A stretch of DNA of 55,660 nucleotides from CAYMGM01 sp964390005 (GCA_964390005.1 CAYMGM010000012.1:1-55660), one strand, 5' to 3'. Counted from the stretch's first letter, positions 1 through 8,934 are shown. Translations and numbers: made by a program. The notes: generated from the sequence alone by a model not told the origin.

Positions 1-853
1 AGCCCGACAGATCCCCCGTCAGCGTCGTCGTCCCCGCGTCGTTCTGGATCGTCCCTGCGCCTGTGATCGCGAGGTCGAAGATGTAGTTGCTGCTTGTGTG
101 GTTGAAGACGATCTTGCCTGTGCCTGCGCCGAAAACGACTGACGAAGCCGAGACCGTGCCGGGCGCCGCCGCTGCGCTGCCATGCGCCGCGCCGATGTTC
201 AGCGTGCCGGTGGAGCCGGAAGCGGAGGCGATGGAGAGGTTACCAGAAACCACCACAGAGCCAGAGTTGGCAATGGTCAGAACTCCTTGTCCTTGCCTTC
301 CTAGATTAAGATAAGTAAGGTCGAGTATAGACCCAACCCCATCAACCAGAACAACTCCAGAACTTCCGCTGTAAGTTGCAATCCGCATTATCGGCCCAGT
401 AAGGACACCGGCATTTTCAATTGTAAGATATCCAACACCATAAGCTCCAATATGAATGGTCGAGGTCAATGTATCTACCGTTACCTCTCCCCCATTCACT
501 GTAAGGGAACCATTGCCTGAAGACACAGTCCCTATTACAAGGTCAGAACTTGTCACATCAAGAGAGCCATTACTTCCAATATTAAGGTATGCTGCTGATG
601 AATTATATCCTAATTGGACACCATACGCTATTGCACCAGTACCATTGATGTTTACCGTTGTTCCTGTAATAGCAACTGTTGTCAAATTGGTTGGAACAAC
701 ATTACTAGACCAGTTATTTATATCAAACCAATTACTTGTACCTGCCCCACCATCCCAAGAAATTGTTGTCGCCTGCGCCGCCGAAACAAGGCTTGACGTC
801 AGCAAAAGAGCAAGGGAAAGGTTTTTTATGGAGGAGGCGAAGGAAATGGACAT
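1..853 (-). CDS. Autotransporter-like beta-helix protein, N-terminal part (cut by window edge)
   Basis: The frame is open from an ATG at 853 to the window edge, giving 284 residues without a stop, so only the N-terminus is present. It starts with a convincing Sec signal peptide (a basic/polar start, a leucine-rich core and an AQA-type cleavage site near residue 28). Next is a short Trp/Gly/Asn-rich motif (SWDGG...NW) of the kind that opens autotransporter passenger domains. The rest is a long run of Gly/Ser/Thr/Asn-rich short beta-strand repeats with recurring IG and LTI steps, typical of a right-handed beta-helix. The C-terminal beta-barrel expected for a type V secreted protein would lie outside the window. 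Codons 1 to about 185 are AT-rich and later codons are GC-rich. A TTG lies five codons upstream, but the ATG fits the signal peptide. The adhesin or surface role is inferred from the fold only. Confidence 0.72.
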   Translation of the reverse strand, partial: MSISFASSIKNLSLALLLTSSLVSAAQATTISWDGGAGTSNWFDINNWSSNVVPTNLTTVAITGTTVNINGTGAIAYGVQLGYNSSAAYLNIGSNGSLDVTSSDLVIGTVSSGNGSLTVNGGEVTVDTLTSTIHIGAYGVGYLTIENAGVLTGPIMRIATYSGSSGVVLVDGVGSILDLTYLNLGRQGQGVLTIANSGSVVVSGNLSIASASGSTGTLNIGAAHGSAAAAPGTVSASSVVFGAGTGKIVFNHTSSNYIFDLAITGAGTIQNDAGTTTLTGDLSG

Positions 854-996
854 GGGGTGTGGTTCCAAAAGATGAGAAATCGGGAAGACCGAAAAAAGCA
901 AGACACGACAAGAAAAGGTCACAAATCAGACCCTTTAGAACGAGCCTAAAGACCCATCCGTTAACATTCGGCTAACTTTTGTATGCAGGGGGGGCC

Positions 997-1509
997 TTAG
1001 CGATAGTCCTTGGCCTTGGCGACGTATTCGGCGGCGCGCGATTCGAAAACTTCTTTTTCTTCTGGGCGGATATCGCGATGGAACTTGGCGGGGGCGCCCA
1101 TCCACATTTGGCCTGAAGGCAAAACCTTGCCTTCTGTCAACACAGCCGCCGCCGCCAACATCGCATGGCTTTGGACATGCGCGCCATCCATGATCGTCGA
1201 GCGCATGCCGATGAACGAGAAAGCGTCAATCTGGCAATCGTGGATCAGCGCCATGTGCCCCACGGTGACATCGTCGCCGATAAAGCAGCCATGACCGCCT
1301 TCTGTCACATGGACAACGCTGCCATCTTGAATATTGGTGCGCGCGCCGATGCGGATCGCCCCCATATCGCCGCGCACGACGCAGCCGAACCAAACCGAGC
1401 TATCCGGCCCGATTTCAACGTCGCCAATAACGACCGCCCCCGGCGCGATAAAGGCCGACGGATGAATAAGCGGGCTTTTGCCGCGGAAGGAAAGAAGGAT
1501 AGGCTGCAT
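997..1509 (-). CDS. Gamma carbonic anhydrase family protein (left-handed beta-helix)
   Basis: This 170-residue protein is built of hexapeptide repeats (I-G-x-x-x-x steps throughout), as in the YrdA/CaiE/PaaY branch of gamma-class carbonic anhydrases. The family is trimeric with a metal held by three histidines. The likely ligands here are His67 (in VVH), His85 (in VGH) and His90 (in IHD), each in the expected context. R46 and D48 in the RGD segment and Q61-D62 also match family positions. The length is normal. It lies downstream of rpsI but beyond that gene's terminator, so it probably has its own promoter. Carbonic anhydrase activity is not certain, because many members of the family have no demonstrated activity. 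Confidence 0.9.
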   Translation of the reverse strand: MQPILLSFRGKSPLIHPSAFIAPGAVVIGDVEIGPDSSVWFGCVVRGDMGAIRIGARTNIQDGSVVHVTEGGHGCFIGDDVTVGHMALIHDCQIDAFSFIGMRSTIMDGAHVQSHAMLAAAAVLTEGKVLPSGQMWMGAPAKFHRDIRPEEKEVFESRAAEYVAKAKDYR

Positions 1510-1547
1510 AAATCAGGTATAGCGGAAATCGTGCCTGGGTCCAGACG

Positions 1548-1577
1548 AAAAAAAGAGGGCCTTTTGAGCCCCCTTTT
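1548..1577 (-). terminator. Intrinsic terminator after rpsI
   Basis: On the minus strand a GGGGGC/GCCCTC stem, extended by A-T pairs, has a 7-nt loop and is followed directly by a run of seven T. It lies 32 bases after the rpsI stop and before the carbonic anhydrase start. Confidence 0.8.
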
Positions 1578-1608
1578 CTTTCGCACACTTGTGTAAACAA
1601 ACGTTCGC

Positions 1609-2133
1609 TTAACGTTTGCTGAACTGGAAGCGCTTGCGGGCCTTTTTGTGGCCGTACTTTTTGCGTTCGACAACGCGCGAATCGCGCGTCAGGAACTTGG
1701 CGACCTTTAAGGGCTTACGCAATTCAGGTTCAAAGAATGTCAAAGCTTTCGAGATACCGTGCTTCACGGCACCGGCCTGACCAGACAGACCACCGCCATC
1801 GACCAAGCATTCGACATCGAACTGACCCGCGCGATCGGCAACCGCGAAAGGCTGGTTCACGATCATTTGCAGAACAGGGCGCGCAAAGTAAACGGCGACA
1901 TCGCGGCCATTGACCGTGATTTTGCCGCTGCCCGCTTTGATCCAAACGCGCGCAATGGCGTCTTTACGCTTGCCGGTCGCATAGGCGCGGCCCAGCGTAT
2001 CGACTTTACGTTCATGCTTCGGCGCTTCGTCCTTGGCGGCGGCGACAACGGTCGTCGCGACGGCGCTTTCGGCCCCTTTGGCTTCTTTCACGGCGGCCTT
2101 GATACCGGAAAGTGTTTTACGCGTTGCGACCAT
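1609..2133 (-). CDS. rpsI: 30S ribosomal protein S9
   Basis: S9 is a small-subunit protein whose basic C-terminal tail reaches toward the P-site tRNA. The C-terminal 130 residues match S9: the GKRKDAIARVW motif, the GGGLSGQAGA loop, and an Arg/Lys tail ending in SKR. The 174-residue protein carries an N-terminal Ala/Lys/Glu-rich extension of about 45 residues before the conserved core; shorter extensions are common in alphaproteobacterial S9. It starts 1 nt after the rplM stop, the usual rplM-rpsI operon, and is followed by an intrinsic terminator. Confidence 0.98.
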   Translation of the reverse strand: MVATRKTLSGIKAAVKEAKGAESAVATTVVAAAKDEAPKHERKVDTLGRAYATGKRKDAIARVWIKAGSGKITVNGRDVAVYFARPVLQMIVNQPFAVADRAGQFDVECLVDGGGLSGQAGAVKHGISKALTFFEPELRKPLKVAKFLTRDSRVVERKKYGHKKARKRFQFSKR

Positions 2134-2134
2134 G

Positions 2135-2638
2135 TTACTTCACCCTTTTGTTCTTCGGATTGGCGGCGGCGAAATCAATCGCAACCGGATTTTGCGCGGT
2201 GTGAGGATGTTCAGCCCCAGCATAGACACGCAGGTTGCCCAATTGCTGGCGACCCAACGGGCCACGCGGCAACATGCGCTGCACGGCGATTTCGATCACG
2301 CGTTCGGGGAAACGGCCCGCCAAGATCTGCGCGCGCGTACGCGCCTTGATCCCGCCAGCATAGCCCGTGTGATAATAGTAATTCTTTTCGGTCGCTTTAT
2401 GCCCCGTCATCATCACCTTGTCGGCGTTGATCACGATCACGTTGTCGCCGCAATCGACAGACGGCGTATAGTCAGCGCGATGCTTGCCACGCAGGCGATG
2501 CGCGATCACAGCGGCCAAGCGGCCCAAGATCACTCCATCGGCGTCAAAAACTACCCAATTCTTCTTGATATCGGCGGGCTTCAGCGCGACGCTTTTCGTC
2601 TGAACGCTCCGTTTGGTCAATCTGATCTTTCCGGCCAT
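2135..2638 (-). CDS. rplM: 50S ribosomal protein L13
   Basis: L13 is an early-assembling large-subunit protein. The 167-residue reading shows the WVVFDADG...LGRLA opening, the VDCGDNVIVINA segment, and the MLPRGPLGR and LRVYAG motifs. The frame is open upstream to 2755, but the ATG at 2638 is preceded by an AAGGTG ribosome-binding site at suitable spacing and begins where the family begins, about 25 residues before the core. It is the first gene of the rplM-rpsI operon. A palindrome containing TATAAT at 2773-2786 could hold its promoter. Confidence 0.97.
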   Translation of the reverse strand: MAGKIRLTKRSVQTKSVALKPADIKKNWVVFDADGVILGRLAAVIAHRLRGKHRADYTPSVDCGDNVIVINADKVMMTGHKATEKNYYYHTGYAGGIKARTRAQILAGRFPERVIEIAVQRMLPRGPLGRQQLGNLRVYAGAEHPHTAQNPVAIDFAAANPKNKRVK

Positions 2639-2789
2639 TGTACACCTTAACATTTTTGATCGAAGAGGCCCCGCCCGACCGTTCGAGTCCAGCGCCTCAG
2701 GGGGGCTTTCTATGAAAAGTGAGCCCACCCTGTCAACGGAAAACGAAGCTTTCACGCCGTTTTTTTGATTATGGTATTATAATACCGTC

Positions 2790-3776
2790 TCAATGGAGCT
2801 TTTTCTGAAAGCGCCGGGTCTTTTCCTGAACTCGCTGCGCCATGGGCGCACCTTTCGCCAGCCAATAATCCGCGACTCGCGGCACCAGAAGCTTCAACCC
2901 CAAACGCCCCCAAATGGCCAGATCCAAGGCCCACAAGAGCGGCTGAGGGTATTCCGAGGCAAAATTCTCATGAAAATAATGCACAAAGCCTTTGGCTTTT
3001 TGTTTTTCAAGAAAGGCCGAGGTCGTCTCGCTGGTATGTCCCACATGCGTCACCGAGATATCGGGCGCAAAATAGATCTGCCCCCCGCCCCGGCGGAAGC
3101 GCAAGCACAGGTCCAGATCCTCGACATGCAGGAAATAGCGCTCATCAAAGCCCTTTATCAGCACAAAATCGCCGCGTGGCAGAAACATAAACGCGCCGCT
3201 AATGGCCGGGATTGGCGTGATCGCCTCGGGAATCGGCTCGTTATGGTAATTCAAGCGAATATGGGGAAACCAATGATAAAGGTGCAAAGCCTCAATCAGC
3301 GCCGTTTTCGGGGTCAAAAGAGCCCGGCGGCACCCGCGCTGATCGCGCCCGTCTTCATCGCGCAAACGTGCGCCAATCATAAAAGGCCGTTTTAAATCGG
3401 CTGCATAATTTAAAAGCTTGGGCAGCGCATCGGTTGGCAACAGACAATCGGGGTTTAACAGCAATAAATAAGCGCCTTTGGCCGCGCGCGCGCCTTTGTT
3501 ACAGGCCGTGCCAAAGCCGACATTGCCGTGCCCTGTGATCAACTGCACGCGCGTGTCTTTGGCAGCAAGAGCGGCCAGCTTTTCTTCGACTTCCGGCGGG
3601 TTGCCGTTGTTGACCAAAACAAGCTCAACGGGCGATTCAGCCAGCAAAACAGCCTCGATCGCGCGATCCAGCACGGGACCGGTGAAGTAGCTAACCAAAA
3701 TAACGGACGTCAGCGAAGCGCCCGATGTTTGTCCGGATGGCGGGGCGGGCGGCGGCGCAGCGGCAGGTGCCGACAT
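2790..3776 (-). CDS. Family 2 glycosyltransferase (rhamnosyltransferase-like)
   Basis: This is a 328-residue GT-A enzyme. A Pro/Ala-rich leader of about 20 residues precedes the nucleotide-sugar domain: SVILVSY at the first strand, LVNNG, then NVGFGTACNKG and LLLNPDC, which are the DxD-equivalent and neighbouring signatures of WbbL-type rhamnosyltransferases. An FDERYFLHVEDLDLCLR segment holds the ED base region. The frame is open to 3926, but AAGGAG lies 9 nt before the ATG at 3776 and the upstream residues are not conserved in character. It is divergent from rfbD, which makes dTDP-rhamnose, so a rhamnosyl transfer in surface polysaccharide synthesis is a reasonable inference. The sugar specificity cannot be read from sequence alone. 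Confidence 0.9.
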   Translation of the reverse strand: MSAPAAAPPPAPPSGQTSGASLTSVILVSYFTGPVLDRAIEAVLLAESPVELVLVNNGNPPEVEEKLAALAAKDTRVQLITGHGNVGFGTACNKGARAAKGAYLLLLNPDCLLPTDALPKLLNYAADLKRPFMIGARLRDEDGRDQRGCRRALLTPKTALIEALHLYHWFPHIRLNYHNEPIPEAITPIPAISGAFMFLPRGDFVLIKGFDERYFLHVEDLDLCLRFRRGGGQIYFAPDISVTHVGHTSETTSAFLEKQKAKGFVHYFHENFASEYPQPLLWALDLAIWGRLGLKLLVPRVADYWLAKGAPMAQRVQEKTRRFQKKLH

Positions 3777-3911
3777 TGACTCATGCTCCTTAAAGGTTAA
3801 ACTTCTTTGGCGGAATGACGCGTCCAAGATGGCTTTGACCATAAGCTGCCACGGCTCTTCGTTCAAGCCCCCGACCTTGTTCGGGCCATTGACACGTTTA
3901 AAGGAACAAAC

Positions 3912-4817
3912 ATGCCCCTTTCCCACCGCGTTCTTCTTTTAGGCGCAGGCGGCCAAGTTGGCCAAGCCCTTCAGGCCAGTGCGCTGCCCCTCTCGTGGGA
4001 GCTTATCCCCGCCACGCGTGCGCAAATGGACCTAACAAACGTCCCGGCGCTGCGTAACGCCGTTCAAAATATGGCGCCGAACCTGATCATCAACGCCGCC
4101 GCGCTGACCAAAGTCGATCAGGCGCAGCAAGACCCCGATGCCGCGTGGCTTACCAACTTTCAAGCGGTGGCGCAATTAGCCGCGCAATGCTCGGCCTTGG
4201 ATATTCCGCTGATTCATTTATCGACCGATTACGTTTTCGACGGCCAGTTGGACCGGCCCTATCGCGAAACGGACAAGCTCAATCCAATCAACCATTACGG
4301 CGCGAGCAAACTGCTGGGGGAAGAAGCCATCCGGCACGAATTGGCTTGGCATGTCATTATCCGCGTTTCTTCCGTTTTCAGCGCTTACAACCAAAACATC
4401 CTGACCAACACGCTGAACTGGATCGACACCAAAGACTCGCTGCAAATGGTCACCGATCAGCTCAGCGCGCCCACACCTGCCGTCGATGTCGCGACCACGT
4501 TGATCGCTGTTGCCGACCAAATCTTGGAAGGCAAGGTCAATGGTTATGGCACTTTTCATTATTGCGGCACACCGCCTTGCACGCGCTATGATCTGACCCA
4601 AGCCATCATGGCACTTTACAGCGCACATGCAACGCGGCGGCCCAGCATTACGCCCGTGCTATCCGATGTCTTTGCCCATTTAGCCCCGCGTCCTGCCTAT
4701 TCTGTCATGGATTGCAGCAAAATCCGCGAGGTCTATGGCATCACACAACCCGACTGGCAGCCCCGCCTGCGCGAGGCCATCGAAGCGATTATCGCGCAAA
4801 GAAAGGCCAAAGGATAA
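3912..4817 (+). CDS. rfbD: dTDP-4-dehydrorhamnose reductase
   Basis: RfbD carries out the last step of dTDP-L-rhamnose synthesis, the NAD(P)H-dependent reduction of dTDP-4-dehydrorhamnose. The 301-residue protein is an extended short-chain dehydrogenase: the GAGGQVG nucleotide loop at residues 11-17, NAAALTKVD around 61-69, STDYVFDG at 104-111, and catalytic Tyr129/Lys133 in YGASK. The length is normal. rfbA, rfbB and rfbC are not in this window, so the other steps must be encoded elsewhere. About 135 bp of divergent promoter space separate it from the glycosyltransferase. Confidence 0.94.
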   Translation: MPLSHRVLLLGAGGQVGQALQASALPLSWELIPATRAQMDLTNVPALRNAVQNMAPNLIINAAALTKVDQAQQDPDAAWLTNFQAVAQLAAQCSALDIPLIHLSTDYVFDGQLDRPYRETDKLNPINHYGASKLLGEEAIRHELAWHVIIRVSSVFSAYNQNILTNTLNWIDTKDSLQMVTDQLSAPTPAVDVATTLIAVADQILEGKVNGYGTFHYCGTPPCTRYDLTQAIMALYSAHATRRPSITPVLSDVFAHLAPRPAYSVMDCSKIREVYGITQPDWQPRLREAIEAIIAQRKAKG

Positions 4818-4877
4818 GATCGATCTGAACCAAACAAACCTCTGATTTGATGTCCCATAAAACATAAGGAAAAGCCC

Positions 4878-5618
4878 ATGAGCGCGGAAAGCCAATTTAT
4901 CCTTTCGACCCCCGACGGCAAAAAAATCTATGGCATTGCCAATCAGGCGAACGCGCATCCGGCCAAAAGCGCGGTTGTTATCGCGCATGGCCTGACAGGT
5001 CACGCAAACGAACATCAGCATTTGTCGGCCATGCGCTATTTCAATGCACTGGGCTATGACGTTTATCGCCCCAATTTTTATGGTCGCGCCGACGATGCCC
5101 GTAAACTGTGCGAAGAAACCGTCCAAACCCAAGCTGACGATTTTAACATCGTTTGCGATACGTTGAGGCCGCAATACGAAAAGCTTTTTTTGATTGGCCA
5201 TTCTTATGGCGGCCTGACTATTCTTTTTGCAAACCCCGCGGCGACGGCGATCAGTTTTTGGGATGCTTCCTTTACGCCTTATGAAGGCTTTTGGAAGAAT
5301 GAAGCCAAAAAGCTGGAAGGCACGCCCTATTACATCATCGGTTGGGGCAGCTATAACCTGATCAATCCCGCGATGATCGAGGAAGCCAAGAACTTGACCG
5401 AGGCCGATTCCCTTGCATTAGCGCAGCGCATCCAAGCGCCAAGCCAAGTCATTTTGGCGGGGCTCTGTTCAGAAAACCCGGTGCGTACATCGCTTTACGA
5501 CGCGCTTCTTTGCCCCAAAGAGCTGGTCGATATCGAAGGCGCCGACCATATTTTCTCGAAAGGCCAAACGGTCCATTCCCTGATCGCCAAAACCGCCTGT
5601 TGGTTTGAGAGGTACTAA
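4878..5618 (+). CDS. Alpha/beta hydrolase
   Basis: This 246-residue protein has a serine-hydrolase fold. There is an oxyanion-type HG at residues 37-38, a nucleophile elbow GHSYGG at 107-112 with Ser109, and a C-terminal His224 in ADHIF as the likely triad histidine. It has no signal peptide, so it is cytoplasmic. A GGAAAAGCCC stretch sits just before the ATG. It is followed 3 nt later by the cupin gene and then by the overlapping WecA-like gene, so it is translated with polysaccharide genes. The substrate is unknown; thioesterase, esterase and lipase-like roles are all possible. Confidence 0.85.
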   Translation: MSAESQFILSTPDGKKIYGIANQANAHPAKSAVVIAHGLTGHANEHQHLSAMRYFNALGYDVYRPNFYGRADDARKLCEETVQTQADDFNIVCDTLRPQYEKLFLIGHSYGGLTILFANPAATAISFWDASFTPYEGFWKNEAKKLEGTPYYIIGWGSYNLINPAMIEEAKNLTEADSLALAQRIQAPSQVILAGLCSENPVRTSLYDALLCPKELVDIEGADHIFSKGQTVHSLIAKTACWFERY

Positions 5619-5621
5619 CGC

Positions 5622-5975
5622 ATGCCCAGCCCCTGCAAACGAACCCTTGCCGAGAGTCCCAGCCGACAAGTTGACGGCGCGCTGACGATTACCGACTTAT
5701 TTGCCGAAAAAGGGGCCGGATTCGACATGGTTGTCGGAACGCTAGAGGGTTTTCACGGGACCTTTGTTAACGACCAAAGCGATAAGGCCTATTTTATCCT
5801 CAGCGGGGCGGGCGAGGTTTTTCTGGACGATCAAACAATTTCTGTCGCAGCCCATGATTTCGTTTATATTCCCCCTGGCGTGCGTCATGGAATCAAAGGC
5901 AAGCTGACGTTTTTGATTCTTTGTTCGCCGCCTCTCGACTGTGCGCATGAAAAAAGGCTGGATAGACCTTCATGA
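5622..5975 (+). CDS. Small cupin-domain protein
   Basis: This 117-residue single-domain cupin has the first cupin motif weakly kept around residues 46-66 (HGTF...KAYFILSGAGEVFL) and the second around 80-96 (DFVYIPPGVRH). It has only some of the usual metal-binding histidines, so it may be a sugar-binding or isomerase-like member rather than an oxygenase. It sits between a hydrolase and the WecA-like transferase and overlaps the latter by 4 nt (ATGA), which implies translational coupling. A part in nucleotide-sugar or polysaccharide metabolism is inferred only from position. Confidence 0.82.
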   Translation: MPSPCKRTLAESPSRQVDGALTITDLFAEKGAGFDMVVGTLEGFHGTFVNDQSDKAYFILSGAGEVFLDDQTISVAAHDFVYIPPGVRHGIKGKLTFLILCSPPLDCAHEKRLDRPS

Positions 5976-6997
5976 TTTTTCCTTCTTTCCTTCTTCCCAT
6001 TATTCTTTGGACTTTGGGTGCGGGCCTTGCGACGGCGCTTTTAACCGTCTATGTCCGCCGCCAACTGATCGCACGCGCGGTCTTCGACATGCCGAACGAT
6101 CGCAGCATGCACAAAACGCCCGTTCCGCGCGGCGGCGGTCTTGCGCTTTTGCTGGTTCTTTTTGTGACGTTGTGCGCTCTTTTGGTTCCCTATAGCCTTT
6201 TGACGCGCCAAGCGCTTTTGCTGCCTGCCTTGTTTCTTTTGTTCTTTGTTTCGTGGCTGGATGATCGCCGCGGCGCGGGCGTCGGGTTTCGTTTGGGGGC
6301 CCATTTGCTGGCCGCAATCCTTGGGGTCTGCGCCTTGCCGGATCAAGCTCTTCTTTTCGATGGCTTTTTGCCGCCGCTGGCTGAGCGCGCGTTGATCGTT
6401 CTGGGCTGGACGTGGTTCATGAACCTTTACAACTTTATGGATGGGATCGACGGCATCACCGGCATTGAAACGCTGTGTCTGGGGCTTGGGTGCGCCCTTG
6501 TTTTCTTGGCGCTGCGCCTTGACGATCCCCTTTTACTGCCCCTTTGCGCCGCCCTTATCGGTGCTTCTGCCGGGTTCTTGACCCAAAATTGGCACCCGGC
6601 CAAGATCTTTATGGGCGATGTTGGCAGCGTCCCCTTGGGCTTTCTGACCGGCTTTCTTTTGCTGAAAGTGGCGTTAGCGGGCGCTTTGACCGCCGCGCTT
6701 ATTCTGCCCCTTTACTATCTGGTCGATAGCGGCATCACAATCACCCGCCGTGCCTTACGGGGCGAGAAGATCTGGAAGCCCCACCGCGAGCATTTTTATC
6801 AAAAAGCCGCCGCGCGCCTTGGCAACCATGCCCGCGTCGTTTGGCGGGTGGGGCTTGCCAATATGGCCTTAATTGGCATGGCCTTGGTTTCCTTAAAAGA
6901 TCAAGCTTTGGGCGCTTTGGGGGCCATCGCCATCGTTGCATGTCTGCTCGCAACGATGCATAAGGGTAGGCCTGCGGCGTCCGGCGACAATGCCTGA
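5972..6997 (+). CDS. MraY/WecA-family polyprenyl-phosphate sugar-1-phosphate transferase
   Basis: Enzymes of this family start a glycan on the membrane by moving a sugar-1-phosphate from a UDP-sugar to undecaprenyl phosphate. The 341-residue, multi-spanning protein has every cytoplasmic signature: RSMHKTPVPRGGG at 44-56, the DD pair at 97-98, NFMDGIDG at 154-161, FMGDVGS at 213-219, and the HREH motif at 271-274. HREH rather than the MraY-type motif points to the WecA/WbpL branch. The start overlaps the cupin stop. Together with the next gene, a 4,6-dehydratase that makes 6-deoxy-4-keto sugars, it probably initiates O-antigen or capsule units, as the WbpL-WbpM pairing does in other bacteria. 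Confidence 0.93.
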   Translation: MIFPSFLLPIILWTLGAGLATALLTVYVRRQLIARAVFDMPNDRSMHKTPVPRGGGLALLLVLFVTLCALLVPYSLLTRQALLLPALFLLFFVSWLDDRRGAGVGFRLGAHLLAAILGVCALPDQALLFDGFLPPLAERALIVLGWTWFMNLYNFMDGIDGITGIETLCLGLGCALVFLALRLDDPLLLPLCAALIGASAGFLTQNWHPAKIFMGDVGSVPLGFLTGFLLLKVALAGALTAALILPLYYLVDSGITITRRALRGEKIWKPHREHFYQKAAARLGNHARVVWRVGLANMALIGMALVSLKDQALGALGAIAIVACLLATMHKGRPAASGDNA

Positions 6998-7035
6998 CCC
7001 GCTTTTCTGACATATCTCTTATTCTGAAGCTTCAA

Positions 7036-8934
7036 ATGACTCTCGTTCCTTCTTATCTAAACCGCCGCTGGCTTGCTCTTGTTCATGACGTGGCGATGAG
7101 CGCTTTGGCCTATCTCTTAGCCCTTTACTTGCGCATGGGCAGCGACATGCTGGCCCTTCCGCCAGACGCCCTTGTGACATCGACGGCGCTTTTTGCCGGA
7201 ACGTCGATGGTCGTTTTTCTTTTCAGCGGCCTTTACCGCAGCATTTGGATTTTCGCCTCGATCCGCGATCTGACGCAAATCTTGCGCGCCGTGACGATCA
7301 GCACCGTGGCGTATGTTTTGATCTGTTTCCTTGTCACACGTCTGGAAGGCGTGCCGCGTACGGCCCCCTTTATCGCGTGGTTCATTCAAATGGCCTTTTT
7401 GGGCGGCGCGCGTATGGGCTTTCGCTTGATGCGCGAAAAGCGCCTCAGCGCCTTGTGGGAAAAATCGGGCGGCGGGCGCGTCAATGTTTTGATCGTGGGC
7501 GCTGGCGATGAAGCCGATTTGTTCATCCGCGCGGTCAGCGCCAACCCGCAAGCACCGTTTCGTATCATTGGCGCGGTCGCCGAAAACGCCAAAAGCGTCG
7601 GGCGCATCATCAACGGCGTTCCTGTTTTAGGCACCGCGACCGAGCTGCCGCAGATTGTGGCCAAACTGCGCGCGCAAGACAATGCGCCGTCGCGCCTTAT
7701 TCTGACGCGCGCCCAAGCCCGCATGAACGCCGCGCTGGTGGCTTCGCTTTTGGATCAATGCGCCGAACTGGGGTTGAGCCTGTCGCGCTTGCCCGCCTTG
7801 ACCGAGCTGCGCACCGATGTCAGCGCGGCACAGGGCATGAAAGACCAGCCCATCGCGCTGGAAGACCTTTTGGGCCGCCCGGAAACGATCTTGGACCGCC
7901 AAGCGATTAGCGCGCTGATCAAGGGGCGGCGCATTTTGGTGACAGGCGCTGGCGGGACGATTGGATCGGAACTGGTGCGCCAGATCGCCGCGCTTGAGCC
8001 CGCCCATATCACGCTGGTCGAGTTTTGCGAGTTCAATCTGTACAAGATTGAAATGGAAATGCGCGAGACTTTCCCGCAGCAATCCTGCCGCGCGTTGATT
8101 GCCGATGTGCGCGATCTAGCCCGTTTGGCTCAGATTTTCCGCGATGAGCAGCCCGAGCTTGTTTTCCATGCCGCCGCGATCAAACACGTCCCCATCGCCG
8201 AGTTCAACGCGCGCGAAGCCATTTTGACAAATGTGATCGGCACGCGCCTTGTCGCCGATTGCGCGGTCAAGGCGGGCGCGATGGCGATGGTTTTGATCTC
8301 GACCGACAAAGCCGTCGATCCCGGTAACGTCATGGGCGCGACCAAACGCTTGGCGGAAATGTATTGCCAGTCGATGGATCTGGCTTCATCGCAGACGCGC
8401 TTGATCACCGTGCGCTTTGGCAATGTGTTGGGATCGACCGGATCGGTCGTGCCGCGCTTTCAAGAGCAATTGGCCAAAGGCGGCCCGCTGACCGTCACGC
8501 ATCCCGATATTACACGCTATTTTATGACCGTCCGCGAAGCGGTCGAGCTGGTTCTTCAGGCCTCGGCTCTTGGCAGCCGCCCCTATGACGAACGCGGCAA
8601 GGTTTTGGTTTTGGATATGGGCCATCCGGTCAAGATCGCGGATCTAGCGCGGCAGATGATTCGGCTGGCCGGTCTGCGCCCGGATGAAGACATCAAAATC
8701 GCCTTTACCGGCCTGCGCCCCGGCGAGAAATTGCATGAAGAGCTGTTCTCTGGCCGGGAAGAACTGATCCCGTCCCCTGCCGACGGGGTGCGCTTTGCCA
8801 AAACGCCGACGGTGGACTTGCCGCAGTTGCAACAGGCTTTGGCCAATTTTGCGACCATCTTGCAAGCCGGTATGGCCGAGCCCGCAGCCATCGCGCGTTT
8901 GGCTGAATTAGTCCCTGATTTCAAACACGTGTAA
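7036..8934 (+). CDS. WbpM/CapD-type membrane UDP-sugar 4,6-dehydratase
   Basis: This 632-residue protein has about four N-terminal membrane segments (residues 12-130), a first Rossmann-like domain (VGAGDEAD at 154-161) and a catalytic extended SDR domain with TGAGGTIG at 303-310. In the active site STDKAV lies at 422-427 and the usual YxxxK is MGATK, so Met433 takes the tyrosine place and Lys437 is kept. That Met-for-Tyr change is characteristic of the WbpM/FlaA1/PglF group acting on UDP-GlcNAc. The length matches full-size WbpM. It stands 38 nt after the WecA-like gene, in a likely operon. The product would be UDP-4-keto-6-deoxy-HexNAc for surface glycans. Confidence 0.94.
   Translation: MTLVPSYLNRRWLALVHDVAMSALAYLLALYLRMGSDMLALPPDALVTSTALFAGTSMVVFLFSGLYRSIWIFASIRDLTQILRAVTISTVAYVLICFLVTRLEGVPRTAPFIAWFIQMAFLGGARMGFRLMREKRLSALWEKSGGGRVNVLIVGAGDEADLFIRAVSANPQAPFRIIGAVAENAKSVGRIINGVPVLGTATELPQIVAKLRAQDNAPSRLILTRAQARMNAALVASLLDQCAELGLSLSRLPALTELRTDVSAAQGMKDQPIALEDLLGRPETILDRQAISALIKGRRILVTGAGGTIGSELVRQIAALEPAHITLVEFCEFNLYKIEMEMRETFPQQSCRALIADVRDLARLAQIFRDEQPELVFHAAAIKHVPIAEFNAREAILTNVIGTRLVADCAVKAGAMAMVLISTDKAVDPGNVMGATKRLAEMYCQSMDLASSQTRLITVRFGNVLGSTGSVVPRFQEQLAKGGPLTVTHPDITRYFMTVREAVELVLQASALGSRPYDERGKVLVLDMGHPVKIADLARQMIRLAGLRPDEDIKIAFTGLRPGEKLHEELFSGREELIPSPADGVRFAKTPTVDLPQLQQALANFATILQAGMAEPAAIARLAELVPDFKHV

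Noticed and set aside
1759..2650. Long plus-strand readings opposite rpsI and rplM
   Set aside because: These are shadows of the ribosomal protein genes in a GC-rich region. They have no ribosome-binding sites and atypical residue content.
2773..2786. GGTATTATAATACC palindrome as a terminator of the glycosyltransferase gene
   Set aside because: It is followed by A, not T, on the minus strand, so it is not a terminator. It may contain a -10 for rplM, but no good -35 was found.
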